Shown one piece after another: positions 51,169 to 60,455 of a DNA stretch of 64,000 nucleotides. Below the pieces are notes generated by a model. It saw only the letters and a list, made by a program, of their open reading frames with translations, ran no database searches and had not been told where the DNA came from. The position numbers and the translations under genes were made by a program. Source of the stretch: Marinobacter nitratireducens (GTDB lineage: Bacteria > Pseudomonadota > Gammaproteobacteria > Pseudomonadales > Oleiphilaceae); the NCBI RefSeq assembly GCF_000708045.1, contig NZ_ANIE01000007.1:124001-188000 (forward strand), in the 5' to 3' direction. Within the stretch, counting starts at the first letter, position 1. Every line of letters begins with the position of its first letter.

Positions 51169-51483
51169 TCAGTTGGTGCTTTGCCCTGAGGTCCCGGCAG
51201 GGCTCTCGAGGGAAAGTTCGTCATAGAAGCGCATGGTTCGGGCGTGAACGTCCCGATCGACGACTTCGAATACCCGACCGGACACGGACGTGATCGATCG
51301 ATACAGGTTTTCCGGTCCTTCGGGTGGTTTCCAGGGGATGAAGTAGCTCACCGACGGCTGTTCCTTGTCGCCGACGAAGGTGCTCTCCAGATCAATGGAC
51401 TCTTCAGCGCTGGCCGCGCCTGCCAGAACTCCACTCAGGAGTAGGACGGCAAAGCGGCTGGTGTTTTTATTCCACATGGTCAT
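51169..51483 (-). CDS. small secreted protein of the ExbBD operon
   Basis: 104 aa from the ATG at 51483 (AGAGG 5 nt upstream; GTG 51489 and ATG 51477 are alternatives). A signal peptide ending ASA (about residues 1-26) is followed by a short soluble part with VSYFIPWKPPEGPENLY and ending ESPAGTSGQSTN. Family not recognised. It lies between the TPR lipoprotein (9-bp gap) and exbB (41 bp), so it belongs to the machine. Confidence 0.7.
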   Translation of the reverse strand: MTMWNKNTSRFAVLLLSGVLAGAASAEESIDLESTFVGDKEQPSVSYFIPWKPPEGPENLYRSITSVSGRVFEVVDRDVHARTMRFYDELSLESPAGTSGQSTN

Positions 51484-51492
51484 GACCACCTC

Positions 51493-52365
51493 TTAGCCTT
51501 GTTCTTCAGACTTGGCAGGCGCACTGCTGCCGGCATCGGCCGAGACAGCCTCACCCGCGGCATTCGTATTTGCAGGCACCTCTGGAACTTCCGGAACCGG
51601 CGGCGGATTATCGATAAAGCTGGTTTCGATACCGGTGCGACGACGAATCTCGATCAGCCAGTTCGCAACCCGCTCATCGGTTTTTCCGGTGAGGAAGTCA
51701 TAAGCCTCGTAATGGGGCTGCGCCTCCTCCGGCAGGTTCATGTAGAGGTCGTACAGAATGGCCAGGTTCAGATGAGCCTCGGGGTAGTCCTTCCACACCT
51801 GCAACGCGGCCAGGTAGGCATCCCGGGCGTTATTAAACTCGCCCTGGCGACGCTCGAACATCGCCTGCTCGATGTAGGCATTGACGTTATTCGGGTTCAC
51901 TTCCAGCGCCTTGTGGTAGTACTCCCGCGCTTTTTCCGGCTTTTCCCGCTGTTCGGACAGGCCTGCCAGTTGAACCCAGGGGCCGGAGAGCGTCGGAAAC
52001 TCCTTGGTCATGGCACGGAAACCTTTGCGGGCCATGCGCAAATCACCGTTCTCCCGTTTGGCCCTCGCGTCCGCAAACGCGGCCTTGGCAGCCGCAGGAA
52101 CCAGTGTTACCTGCTGGGTGTAGGGATTCGGGGCCGCCACATAGGGGATCTTCTTGCCCTGGGCGTCGTAGCCCTGCTGTGGCAGGTATTTCCCTTCAAC
52201 GGCCGGGGCCGTGCTCTGCTCGGCCACTTCTTGAACCGGCTCGCGCTCCACGGTTTTTGGCTCGGGGTCAGGCTGACTGACCGGCAGGATACCGGCACAG
52301 CCCGAGAGCATGGCCAGCATCATGACCGCCACCGGGCGGGATGCCTTAACGGATACCATCGCCAT
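51493..52365 (-). CDS. TPR lipoprotein
   Basis: 290 aa. Lipobox MLSGC (Cys23), a low-complexity Pro/Glu spacer, then tetratricopeptide repeats at about 105-215 (PEKAREYYHKALEVNPNNVN and DYPEAHLNLAILYDLYMN). Likely outer-membrane anchored and facing the periplasm. By size and architecture it corresponds to GltE of Myxococcus, which is inference. It overlaps the preceding TPR gene by 20 bp. Confidence 0.82.
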   Translation of the reverse strand: MAMVSVKASRPVAVMMLAMLSGCAGILPVSQPDPEPKTVEREPVQEVAEQSTAPAVEGKYLPQQGYDAQGKKIPYVAAPNPYTQQVTLVPAAAKAAFADARAKRENGDLRMARKGFRAMTKEFPTLSGPWVQLAGLSEQREKPEKAREYYHKALEVNPNNVNAYIEQAMFERRQGEFNNARDAYLAALQVWKDYPEAHLNLAILYDLYMNLPEEAQPHYEAYDFLTGKTDERVANWLIEIRRRTGIETSFIDNPPPVPEVPEVPANTNAAGEAVSADAGSSAPAKSEEQG

Positions 52366-55195
52366 ACGCCACCTTTACTTCCTGTTTGTCGAACCGGGCG
52401 GGGTTCAGCTTGGCCATCGCCTCGAAGCTGCGCTCGATCCACGGGTTGAATGTGCCGCTCCATGAGCGTTCGATGTTGGCCTGGTGCACTTCGATCGCCA
52501 GGTCCTCGAAAGGGATTGCCTGTTCTTCCAGTACCAGTTCGTATTGCATGGCCTCCAGCTGGCTCAGCCCCTTTGGTCGGGGAGCATCCATCAACTCGCG
52601 GGCGAACTGACCATACAGATCGGCGATATTGAAGGTGGCCCGAGTGGTCTGATCCATCACCTCGTAAGCAGCCGCCTGCTGGTAGCGGTCAAGGGCGTTT
52701 TTCAGCTTCTCGTTCTTGCGCGGAATGCTCTTGTTCAGCGGGTGCTTCAGCCGAACCCGATCAAACTCGATGCGCCAGTAATCGCCGTACTTGTTGTTGG
52801 CCCAGGCTGCCAGCCACTGGGAACGGTCGGTCTTCCAGTTATCCGGCGCCTTGTTGTGGCCATCGATGACGCGGCGCAGCCAGTAGAGGTGGCGGTGATA
52901 ATCGTCCCGACGCTCGTACAGGTAGGCCACGTGATAACGCGCCTCCATACGGGTATCGAAGGGTTCTTCGTAGTCGAATGCCCACTTCTTGAAGTAAGCC
53001 AGGGCCTGATCCTCATCACCGGCTTTCTCGTAGAGTTCGGCGGCGAGGAACAGGGCATCCCGGCGCACGTCGGCGCGCTGGTCGGTTCGGTAGATCTGCT
53101 CATACTCGGTCGCAGCCATTTGCCACTGTTCGTCCTGCTCATACGTCCAGGCGATCTTCTGGGACAGGTCTTTGGCCAGTTTGTGGCGCGGGAACAGGCG
53201 GCGCAGTTCCAGCATCTCGGTCAGGGCTGGCTCCCACTCTTCCAGGGTCAGCAGATGAGTCGCCGCATCAAACTGCGCGACGACACGCACATCGGTTTTC
53301 GGCGCCACGGTTTTGATGCGCAGGAAATGCTCGACCGCCTTTTCCAGGTTGGAAGCTGTGATGGCCTGCTCACCCTGTTTGTAGATGGTGACCGCCATAC
53401 GCTCGGTGACGCTCTGGTATTCCGGATCGGTCGCGTCGATGTATCGCAACTGGCTCAGGTAGCCTTTTTCCGCCGCGGCGAAATCACCCAATTCGTATTG
53501 GCTATGAGCAATCACACCCCAGGCAGTCCGATTCAGCTCGCGATCCACCTCACCGGCCTGGCTGACGATTCCGGTGGCCACTTCCAGGGCTTTTTCATAG
53601 CGGCCCAGGGCAAACAGTTCTTCCGAGGTTTTCGCCAGTACAGCTCCGGAACGTTCGTCATCCCGGAAGGTCTGTACGAAACGAAGCTGGCTTTCTACGC
53701 CTTTGCTTCGCCAGGCCCGGAGCTTTTCGCCGCCTTTGCCGGACTCGGCAATCAGGCGTTCAGCCTCTTTCTGATAAGCGATGATCGCGGCATACCCCGA
53801 GTCGGCGCCGAACTCGGAGTTCTTGAACTCGTAGGCCGTGCGCTCGTAGTGGGTAATTGCCGTGGGATAGTCGCCGCCATCGAAGGCCGCCTCGGCGCGC
53901 ATATACACCATCTCGGGCACTTTCGGATCGTCCGGGAAGGTTTCCTCGAACTCGCCGTAGAACTGGGCCGCTTTCAGGAAGCTGGTCTGACGGCTGGCTT
54001 CGGTGCTGGCCACCGCAGATGCCTTGATGGCGCCATCCGCCAGTTCGCGGGTCAGGCGCTGGCCAGTGGCGTGGTAGTGGCGGGCCAGTTCGTCGATGTA
54101 GGTTTTCAGGTTCGGAATGACCTTGGCTTTAATCTCTGCCGGCTTGGTCTTCCAGAACTCGGAACGCACACCGTAGTTACGAACGTAGTTTTCCTTCTCC
54201 GGCAGAACCTGCTGGGAAAACTCACCATCCACGTAGGCACGGATCATCTCCGCGTGCATTTCCGGCGCCCGCTCGGAGTCCGGGTTCTGCACGACGAACG
54301 CTCGGAAGGAAGAAGCGGAATCTTCGTACCGTTCTTTTTCCAGGTAGTGCTGACCCAGGCTGGAGTAGAGAATCCAGGTGTACTTCTTCGCCTCAGGCCG
54401 GTTGGCAAACATGCTGTCGATCTTCGAAGCCCCGCCGGCATAGGCCAGGCCCACGCTCATGATGCGCAGCGTATCGTCCACCAGGGAGCGGTTAACCTTG
54501 TCGAGCGTCTCCACTTTGCCGTCTGCCGGCACCAGACGGTCGAGCACACGGGAGAACGACTGCAGGCTGCGGTCGTAATCCGACAACTTGTACTGGGACC
54601 AGCCCAGCAGGTACCAGGAGTTGTTCAGGAACGGGGATTCGTTACCGATGGCCACCACCGCGCGGTAGGCCCGCTCGGCCTGCTCATACTCCTCGTGGCG
54701 GAAGTGGATATCACCCTTACGGAAATAGACCTCCGCCAGTCGTTTAGAATGGGGGTGTTCGGTAATGAACTCCTCAAGAACCGCCTTGGCCTCCTGATCC
54801 CGACCATCCAGATCGTAGGCCTTGGCAAGCTGGTACATGGCCTCGGCATTGCGTTCCGAGTCCGGGTACTTGTTCAGCAGCTCGTGATAGGCGGAAATCG
54901 CTTCGGGGAAGTAGCCGTCGTCGCCGGGCATCACCCCGCGCAGTTGATCGTAGTCCCCCTCCAGCATGTAAACGCTGGCAATACGACGCTCGATTTGCTC
55001 GTAGAGGCGGCGGTCTTCGATGGTCTTCAGCAGTTCCTGATATTCCCGGCGCACGTCTTCGTGCATGACCCGCGGCAATGGCAGGTCTTCCAAAGGTTCC
55101 TGCTGCTTCTGGAGCCCGGCGATCGTGGTCGGGTTCTGGAACGAGGCACAGCCGCTTACCATGATACTCAGCAACAGGAGGCTAGATCTTTTCAT
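52346..55195 (-). CDS. large TPR lipoprotein
   Basis: 949 aa from the ATG at 55195, with AGGAGGG 9 nt upstream; the extension to 55363 runs through the previous gene and is rejected. Lipobox MVSGC (Cys15). Nearly the whole mature protein is tetratricopeptide-like helical repeat, such as AYHELLNKYPDSERNAEAMY, ALDRYQQAAAYEVM and AERAYRAVVAIG. No enzymatic motif. Probably a periplasmic scaffold similar in kind to GltD. Overlaps the upstream gene by 14 bp. Confidence 0.82.
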   Translation of the reverse strand: MKRSSLLLLSIMVSGCASFQNPTTIAGLQKQQEPLEDLPLPRVMHEDVRREYQELLKTIEDRRLYEQIERRIASVYMLEGDYDQLRGVMPGDDGYFPEAISAYHELLNKYPDSERNAEAMYQLAKAYDLDGRDQEAKAVLEEFITEHPHSKRLAEVYFRKGDIHFRHEEYEQAERAYRAVVAIGNESPFLNNSWYLLGWSQYKLSDYDRSLQSFSRVLDRLVPADGKVETLDKVNRSLVDDTLRIMSVGLAYAGGASKIDSMFANRPEAKKYTWILYSSLGQHYLEKERYEDSASSFRAFVVQNPDSERAPEMHAEMIRAYVDGEFSQQVLPEKENYVRNYGVRSEFWKTKPAEIKAKVIPNLKTYIDELARHYHATGQRLTRELADGAIKASAVASTEASRQTSFLKAAQFYGEFEETFPDDPKVPEMVYMRAEAAFDGGDYPTAITHYERTAYEFKNSEFGADSGYAAIIAYQKEAERLIAESGKGGEKLRAWRSKGVESQLRFVQTFRDDERSGAVLAKTSEELFALGRYEKALEVATGIVSQAGEVDRELNRTAWGVIAHSQYELGDFAAAEKGYLSQLRYIDATDPEYQSVTERMAVTIYKQGEQAITASNLEKAVEHFLRIKTVAPKTDVRVVAQFDAATHLLTLEEWEPALTEMLELRRLFPRHKLAKDLSQKIAWTYEQDEQWQMAATEYEQIYRTDQRADVRRDALFLAAELYEKAGDEDQALAYFKKWAFDYEEPFDTRMEARYHVAYLYERRDDYHRHLYWLRRVIDGHNKAPDNWKTDRSQWLAAWANNKYGDYWRIEFDRVRLKHPLNKSIPRKNEKLKNALDRYQQAAAYEVMDQTTRATFNIADLYGQFARELMDAPRPKGLSQLEAMQYELVLEEQAIPFEDLAIEVHQANIERSWSGTFNPWIERSFEAMAKLNPARFDKQEVKVAYGDGIR

Positions 55196-56978
55196 CACGG
55201 TTTCCCTCCTGTGGGGCAGCCTGACTCTGCGCCTGAACGGCACCGCTCTCATCAAGTATTTCGTCCTCAGGCTCCAGGGTCTGCAGTGAACGATCCAGGA
55301 TCCGGACCTTGGCGAGCTGGGCCTCAACCTGATACTGCTCAAGACGATGCTGGTGGATATCAAGCTCGGTGCGAACCAGGGTCACCATGACATCCTCCAG
55401 GCGGGTGATGAGGCTTTCGGTGCGAACGAGCTCGGCATCAACATCCGCCATCCGTCCGGTGACCTGCTGTTCGAAGTGGGCACTGCTGGCCAGGCTGTTA
55501 CCCGCCTGCAGTGCTTCAATCGCGGTCTCCGCCTTGCTGATTTCGAACGTCAGTTCCTCCAGCAGCCAGCGAATGGATGACTGCTTGTCTTGCGGTAACT
55601 GCGCCAGCCGCGTAGCCAGTTGCTCACGCTCACTTAGAGCCTCATTGAGCTGGCGCTTAATGACTCGGATACGGCCACCGTGACTGGCCCCTCCCGCACC
55701 GCCAGCGCGGGCTGCCAGGATGGTATCGAAGTCCGAACGGCGCGCTTTCCAGCGTTCAAGGTTGTTGCGAATGGCATACAGGTCACGCAGGTCCTTGAGC
55801 ACGGACTGAAAGCTGTGATCCGACATCAATTGCACCAGGAAAGGCGACAGGCGGTTGACCGCGACGGACGGTGCCCGGCCGAACCAGTCGCTCTCATCGA
55901 GAACGTCATTGAGGTTGCGAACAAACAGCTCCAGCACGTCTGAGCGATCGAGGGTCTCACGGGCGTCATCCAGCTCTTTCAGCGCATGCCGAAATCGGCT
56001 GTCTGCGGCGATAAAGCCCCGGGCTGCACGGCCTTCAAGCCCCATCCGCTCGTAGACATGAGGACGCAGAAGTACGGCTTCCTGCACTTCCGGCAACGCC
56101 ATGGAACGGGCCGTCAGAACGTCCAGTGGCGCCAGAGCCTGGCGAAAGTCACCGGCGTTGATGGACATCCAGCTGGCGCCCAGAAGGCCGCGATTGGAGT
56201 AGGCCCCAGTGGTGTTGATGCTGGTGAGCTGTAACCCGGCGTTGAGCGTGTCTTCGTGGCTGGCATACACGTAGGCGAGCGCCATCCGCGCGCGGTCCGC
56301 CAGCCGCTGCAATTCGGCGGAACCGTCGTTGAGTGCGATCACTCGATTCAGCGCCTCGATGGCATCGTCCGTACGTTCCTGCCCCTCCAGGGCAATGGCG
56401 AGATTAAAGTAGAAATAGGGTGCGTAAGGGCTATCCTGCTCAATGGTTTCCGCAACAGCTTCGCCGGCATCCAGATAGCCCAGCTTTACGTTCACCAGTG
56501 CGGCCAGATATCGGTACTCGGCATCCACAGCTGCTGGCAGCTCACCCCGTATCTGGTTCAGATTTCGGGCCGCTGTATCTGTCTCACCGCGCAGATATTG
56601 CATCTTGCCCAGAAAGAAGCGGGCCCGATTGCGTACCGGCTCGCTCAGATTGCTGGCTGCCAGCCGATCGAAAATGTCTTCGGCCTGCTCATCAAGCCCA
56701 TAGGAAAGGCTCACCCCACCTTTAAGCAGCTCCGGATAGGTGCCGTGGTTGGCGATACCGCCCTGCTCTTCCGCCCAGGCGTACTCAACCAGTGTTTCGA
56801 AATAATTCTGCTGGTAATACTGGAACAGGACCGCGCCGTACTTTAGATCACGGGCTTCGGTTTCAGCGGCCAAGACCGGTGTCGCCGTGGTTGCTGACAG
56901 CGTCAGCACCAGCGACGACAACAACGCCTTGGCGCGAGGGGGAAACGATACCTGGGAGAATGCCGACCGTGCCGCCAT
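55182..56978 (-). CDS. secreted TPR/coiled-coil protein
   Basis: 598 aa. A signal peptide ending TPVLAA (about 1-37) is followed by TPR-like helical repeats (about 45-330) and a long coiled-coil region (about 390-580, rich in Glu, Arg and Leu). No lipobox, so free in the periplasm or bound to the complex. Resembles GltC in being a soluble periplasmic TPR component. Its start lies 3 bp after the stop of the 228-aa gene. Confidence 0.78.
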   Translation of the reverse strand: MAARSAFSQVSFPPRAKALLSSLVLTLSATTATPVLAAETEARDLKYGAVLFQYYQQNYFETLVEYAWAEEQGGIANHGTYPELLKGGVSLSYGLDEQAEDIFDRLAASNLSEPVRNRARFFLGKMQYLRGETDTAARNLNQIRGELPAAVDAEYRYLAALVNVKLGYLDAGEAVAETIEQDSPYAPYFYFNLAIALEGQERTDDAIEALNRVIALNDGSAELQRLADRARMALAYVYASHEDTLNAGLQLTSINTTGAYSNRGLLGASWMSINAGDFRQALAPLDVLTARSMALPEVQEAVLLRPHVYERMGLEGRAARGFIAADSRFRHALKELDDARETLDRSDVLELFVRNLNDVLDESDWFGRAPSVAVNRLSPFLVQLMSDHSFQSVLKDLRDLYAIRNNLERWKARRSDFDTILAARAGGAGGASHGGRIRVIKRQLNEALSEREQLATRLAQLPQDKQSSIRWLLEELTFEISKAETAIEALQAGNSLASSAHFEQQVTGRMADVDAELVRTESLITRLEDVMVTLVRTELDIHQHRLEQYQVEAQLAKVRILDRSLQTLEPEDEILDESGAVQAQSQAAPQEGNRDEKI

Positions 56979-56981
56979 GGT

Positions 56982-57668
56982 TTACCACTCCCGGACCGAA
57001 AACTCGGGCTGCTGACGGGCTTCGGAATCGGCCACGGCCAGTTCGACGAACTTCGGCCCCTGGCTTTTGGTGAACTTCAGGCTGCTGCCGCGCTTGTATT
57101 CACGACCGTTCGGGCCTTGCCCGACGAAGAACGCTGACAGTGTGTGCTTACCGGGGCTGAGGTTACCGAGGTAGAGCTGGTGCTTCCCGCCTTTGGCCAG
57201 CGCCTGGCGTTCTTCACCACTGTAGAGGTAACTGGTAACCACGTCGTTATCCAGCCGCAGCTCCACGCCTTCAAGCCTGAAATACTCCCCGACGTTCAGA
57301 GACACGAACACATGGAACCGGGTGTTCGCGGGGAATAAAAGGTCTTCCTCCAGCACCCGAAGGTCTTTGTTCAACGCCACAACGTTTTGCTTGAGGCCCT
57401 GAATTTCCCTGGATAGCTCATTGACAGCACGCTGGGCCCGTTCCCGGCTCTCGCGGACGGAAAGCGGCGTTTCAATGATCCGCTCAAGCGCAACACCGGC
57501 ATCACCGGCGGATTTCGCGACCGCTACTTCGGGGACGGTCGCCCCCTCCTGCGCGAATCCCTGACCACTCACCAGTGCGAGACACACAAGCACCAGACTT
57601 GCCAGACGCCCTAATGACAGGCCTCCGGAAAGAGCGCTTGATCCACTTTTCTGTTGAAAATCCACCAT
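56982..57668 (-). CDS. secreted protein, first gene of the ExbBD/AgmX operon
   Basis: 228 aa from the ATG at 57668 (AGGAG 4 nt upstream; a start at 57695 adds nine residues). Signal peptide ending GFAQ (about 1-40), a coiled coil (about 67-110, RAQRAVNELSREIQGLKQNV), then a beta-rich domain with HVFVSLNVGEYFRLEGVELRL and LSPGKHTLSAFFVGQG, an Ig/jelly-roll-like pattern. Family not recognised; it is conserved in position with the machine. A 382-bp divergent gap precedes it. Confidence 0.75.
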   Translation of the reverse strand: MVDFQQKSGSSALSGGLSLGRLASLVLVCLALVSGQGFAQEGATVPEVAVAKSAGDAGVALERIIETPLSVRESRERAQRAVNELSREIQGLKQNVVALNKDLRVLEEDLLFPANTRFHVFVSLNVGEYFRLEGVELRLDNDVVTSYLYSGEERQALAKGGKHQLYLGNLSPGKHTLSAFFVGQGPNGREYKRGSSLKFTKSQGPKFVELAVADSEARQQPEFSVREW

Positions 57669-58050
57669 CCTGCTCCTGCGCCGACTCGCACACATTGTTG
57701 TCGACGAGTTCTGTTGAACATTCTGGGGACTGACTTGTTTGAGGTAACTGACTCTTGCTCGGAGGGGCTCTTTTTGGACGGCCTTTCACTGAGATGTCGG
57801 TCAGTTTTTTTATTGAGAACGCTTCAATCGTCAAATCGTGTTAAATAACCTATCACATGTTCTCAATGTTAATACGAAGCTTTTGACATCCGATTTTCAT
57901 TCTGAGAAGGCCATCTCAAAAAAACATCGTGACAGTTGCCTAACGACCAGCCGCGCTCCAGAGTTCCCTTTAATTTTTAAATTTTCCCTTTAAAAACATT
58001 TATTTACATTTGTTAACGCATTTTAACAATTGGCACAGGTGGGCTCTCTG
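57669..58050. promoter_or_regulatory. divergent regulatory gap of the envelope-machine cluster
   Basis: 382 bp without a gene. The right half (57835-58030) is markedly AT-rich, with the 10-mer ttccctttaa occurring twice around an A/T block near 57965-57995. It must contain divergent promoters, but I see no clean -35/-10 pair or known operator. Confidence 0.5.
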
Positions 58051-58854
58051 GTGATCAGTACGAACAGAAAGACAGGTAAGCCAGCCCGGCGACATTCCCT
58101 GCCCGGAGTCAGGCAGTCGGTGGGATCGGCGCTGACTGCGGTTCTTGTCGCGCTCGTCGGTAACGGCACGGCACACGCTGAAGACGCCGTACCGGCGCTG
58201 GAAGTCAGCGACCCGTTTATTGAACTGCACACAGCGCCCGGGCGCGGGTATCCCATTTTCCATGTCATTGAGAAAGGCGAGCAGGTCGAACTGCTGAAGC
58301 GCAAGACCAACTGGTACAAGGTCCGGGCCGCCTCGGGTGAAACCGGGTGGACCAAGGCCAGTCAACTCGGCCGCACACTGCAGCCAACGGGACTGCCCGC
58401 AGACCTGCCAGAGGTGAGCCATGGGCAGTATCTCGAGTCCAGCTGGCGAGTGGGGTTCACTGCCGGTCAGCTTGAGCAGTCCCCGAGTTTCAGTCTGACG
58501 GCCGGCTATCGCCCCCTGACCTGGCTGGGAGCGGAAATTGAGGCAGGAAAGATTTACAACCAGTCAGTGACCAGCGACTACTACGGCGCCAACCTGATTC
58601 TGGAACCCCTGCACCAGTGGTCCCTGACACCCTACGCACTGATTGGCTACAGCCAGTTCTCGTTCGATGCCAGGCAGAAAGTCCTGCTCAGCGATCTGGG
58701 AGACGCCGATGGCGTCACCCTGGGCGGCGGCCTGGGTTATTACATCGGTCGCAACTTTTTGATCCGTGCCGAGTACCGGGTGTACTCGGTGTCGTCCAAC
58801 TCTGACAGCACAGGTTTAAGCGAATGGAAAATCGGACTGAACACTTTCTTCTGA
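58051..58854 (+). CDS. SH3-domain outer-membrane beta-barrel protein
   Basis: 267 aa from a GTG at 58051, with AGGTGGG 7 nt upstream; a TTG at 58030 is also in frame. Signal peptide ending AHA, an SH3_3-type domain (about 42-100; FIELHTAPGRGYPIFHVIEKGEQVELLKR), and a C-terminal eight-strand-type beta-barrel of about 150 residues ending GLNTFF with a terminal Phe, as in outer-membrane proteins. Divergent from the ExbBD/AgmX operon; overlaps the next barrel gene by 31 bp. Confidence 0.82.
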   Translation: MISTNRKTGKPARRHSLPGVRQSVGSALTAVLVALVGNGTAHAEDAVPALEVSDPFIELHTAPGRGYPIFHVIEKGEQVELLKRKTNWYKVRAASGETGWTKASQLGRTLQPTGLPADLPEVSHGQYLESSWRVGFTAGQLEQSPSFSLTAGYRPLTWLGAEIEAGKIYNQSVTSDYYGANLILEPLHQWSLTPYALIGYSQFSFDARQKVLLSDLGDADGVTLGGGLGYYIGRNFLIRAEYRVYSVSSNSDSTGLSEWKIGLNTFF

Positions 58855-59519
58855 GCAGCCTTCGCGGGCTCAGTAAAAAATCCGCCTGGTTTGCCGGGTT
58901 GCTTGCGCTGGTACCATTGGGCGCGGCGCAGGCACAGGAAAACGAATCAACTTCCGCGCCAGTACAGGTCATTGAGCCGGACATCAGTCCCCGCAGCATC
59001 AGCGAGGCGAATCTCGACACCGAGTTCTTCGAAGTGGGCGCCTTTGCCGGCCTGCTCTCCATCGACAATTTCAGCACCGAGCCCCTATATGGCATCAGTG
59101 CCGCCTTCCATGCCACGGAAGACTTTTTCATCCAGTTCAATTACGGCATGAGTGAAGCAGGGCTGACCTCATTCGAGGAACTGAGCGGCTCCAACGTCCG
59201 GCTGCTGACGGATGATGACAGGGATTACAGCTACTATGATTTTCTCGTGGGATACAACATCTTTCCGGGGGAGATTTTCTTTAGTGACTCGCTGACCTTC
59301 AACTCAGCGTTTTATCTGGTAGGCGGTGTCGGTAACACCGAATTTGGTGGCGAAAGCAACTTCACCACCACCCTGGGAACCGGGTTCCGGATCGTACTGC
59401 TGGACTGGCTCACGGTACACGTGGATTTCCGCGATCACATGTTTAACAGCGACCTGATCCGGCAGTCTCAGCTGACGCACAATATCGAACTCTCTTCAGG
59501 ATTCACCCTGTTCTTCTGA
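58824..59519 (+). CDS. outer-membrane beta-barrel protein (OMP_myx_plus-like)
   Basis: 231 aa. Signal peptide ending AQAQ (about residue 38), then an all-beta protein with alternating hydrophobic strands ending SGFTLFF (C-terminal Phe, a BAM signal). The pattern resembles the beta-barrel family named for Myxococcales and a few other groups, and matches GltA/GltB-type partners; that assignment is inference. Start overlaps the SH3-barrel gene, so both are co-translated. Confidence 0.78.
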   Translation: MENRTEHFLLSSLRGLSKKSAWFAGLLALVPLGAAQAQENESTSAPVQVIEPDISPRSISEANLDTEFFEVGAFAGLLSIDNFSTEPLYGISAAFHATEDFFIQFNYGMSEAGLTSFEELSGSNVRLLTDDDRDYSYYDFLVGYNIFPGEIFFSDSLTFNSAFYLVGGVGNTEFGGESNFTTTLGTGFRIVLLDWLTVHVDFRDHMFNSDLIRQSQLTHNIELSSGFTLFF

Positions 59520-59532
59520 ACACCAGCTTACA

Positions 59533-59565
59533 GATCCGGGCCAGCTCTCAACGCTGGCCCAGATC
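59533..59565. terminator. hairpin between the convergent barrel and lipoprotein genes
   Basis: gatc-c-gggccagc/gctggccc-a-gatc stem; the minus-strand stop codon (59548-59550) is inside the loop. No T tract, so weak evidence for a terminator. Confidence 0.4.
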
Positions 59566-60411
59566 TTCAAAGAAGGCCTTCATGTCATCCCGGATCTCGT
59601 CGAGGCGCTCTTCCCACTGGCCCCGGTATTCGGCCCAGGTCTCACTGCTGAGGCGACTCAGACGCTCACCGGTGGCAGCGATGGAACGGCTGGCATCGGC
59701 AAGGTGCTCAGCGGTAGGCTCTTCCAGCGCATCCGCTTTCTCACCCAGATCCCAGGACGCTTGCTCCAGGATTACCCGATCCTCCGCGGGTGCCTGCTCG
59801 TTATCCTCAAGGGCCTCATCCAGCGAGTCTTCCAGATCCTTCATGGCATCACGAAGCTGATCCCCGAAGTCGCTCATAGCTTCGTCGGTCTGACGGCGCA
59901 GATCATCAGAATACGCTTCCAGATCCCGGGCGAGCTCGTCCATACGCTGGCTCAGGTCGTCGGATGACTGATCAAAGCTCTCGGAAAGTTTCTCACCCAG
60001 CTTGTTTAACTGCCCCATCAGGCCACTGAACGGAGACGGGTTGAGGATGGGGTCACCGGTACGCTCATAGTCCACAACCCAGCCATCTTCAGCAGACACC
60101 AGATAGGTAATCAGCTCCAGGCGTTCGCCTTCGGAACCTTCCTCTGGGGGCAACCGGGTGACAATGGACGCCTCACGCTCTTCAATAACCACGCGGCCAA
60201 ACGAGGGAACCGCGTTGGTCCAGCCACGCTTGTAGCCGTCAAACTGGCTCGGCGATGTGAGTGTGGATAACGCCACAACTTCGTCTGCATCGTTGTCAGC
60301 CACTGACTGCCAGAATGCCGCAGCCACCTCCTGAGGCGTCTCAGGTCTGCTGCACCCCGCAGACACCAATACCGCAACCAAGACCAACAGCCAACCAAGC
60401 CGGACATTCAT
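59548..60411 (-). CDS. lipoprotein with long acidic coiled coil
   Basis: 287 aa from the ATG at 60411; the extension to 60453 is unlikely. Lipobox VSAGC (Cys20). Residues 23-120 form a DUF4878-like (NTF2-type) domain (QEVAAAFWQSVADNDADEVVAL), followed by a region of about 160 residues with heptad Leu/Asp/Glu (LSQRMDELARDLEAYSDDLR). Cell-envelope protein of unknown role. Confidence 0.7.
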   Translation of the reverse strand: MNVRLGWLLVLVAVLVSAGCSRPETPQEVAAAFWQSVADNDADEVVALSTLTSPSQFDGYKRGWTNAVPSFGRVVIEEREASIVTRLPPEEGSEGERLELITYLVSAEDGWVVDYERTGDPILNPSPFSGLMGQLNKLGEKLSESFDQSSDDLSQRMDELARDLEAYSDDLRRQTDEAMSDFGDQLRDAMKDLEDSLDEALEDNEQAPAEDRVILEQASWDLGEKADALEEPTAEHLADASRSIAATGERLSRLSSETWAEYRGQWEERLDEIRDDMKAFFEDLGQR

Positions 60412-60455
60412 AATCGGTTTGTTCCTTTCAGTGGATCCAGCGCTATCATACAACG

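Noticed and set aside
52484-55390. 968-codon open frame opposite the large TPR lipoprotein
   Set aside because: The opposite strand has a Shine-Dalgarno, lipobox and TPR repeats. The + frame has no recognisable domain or start context.
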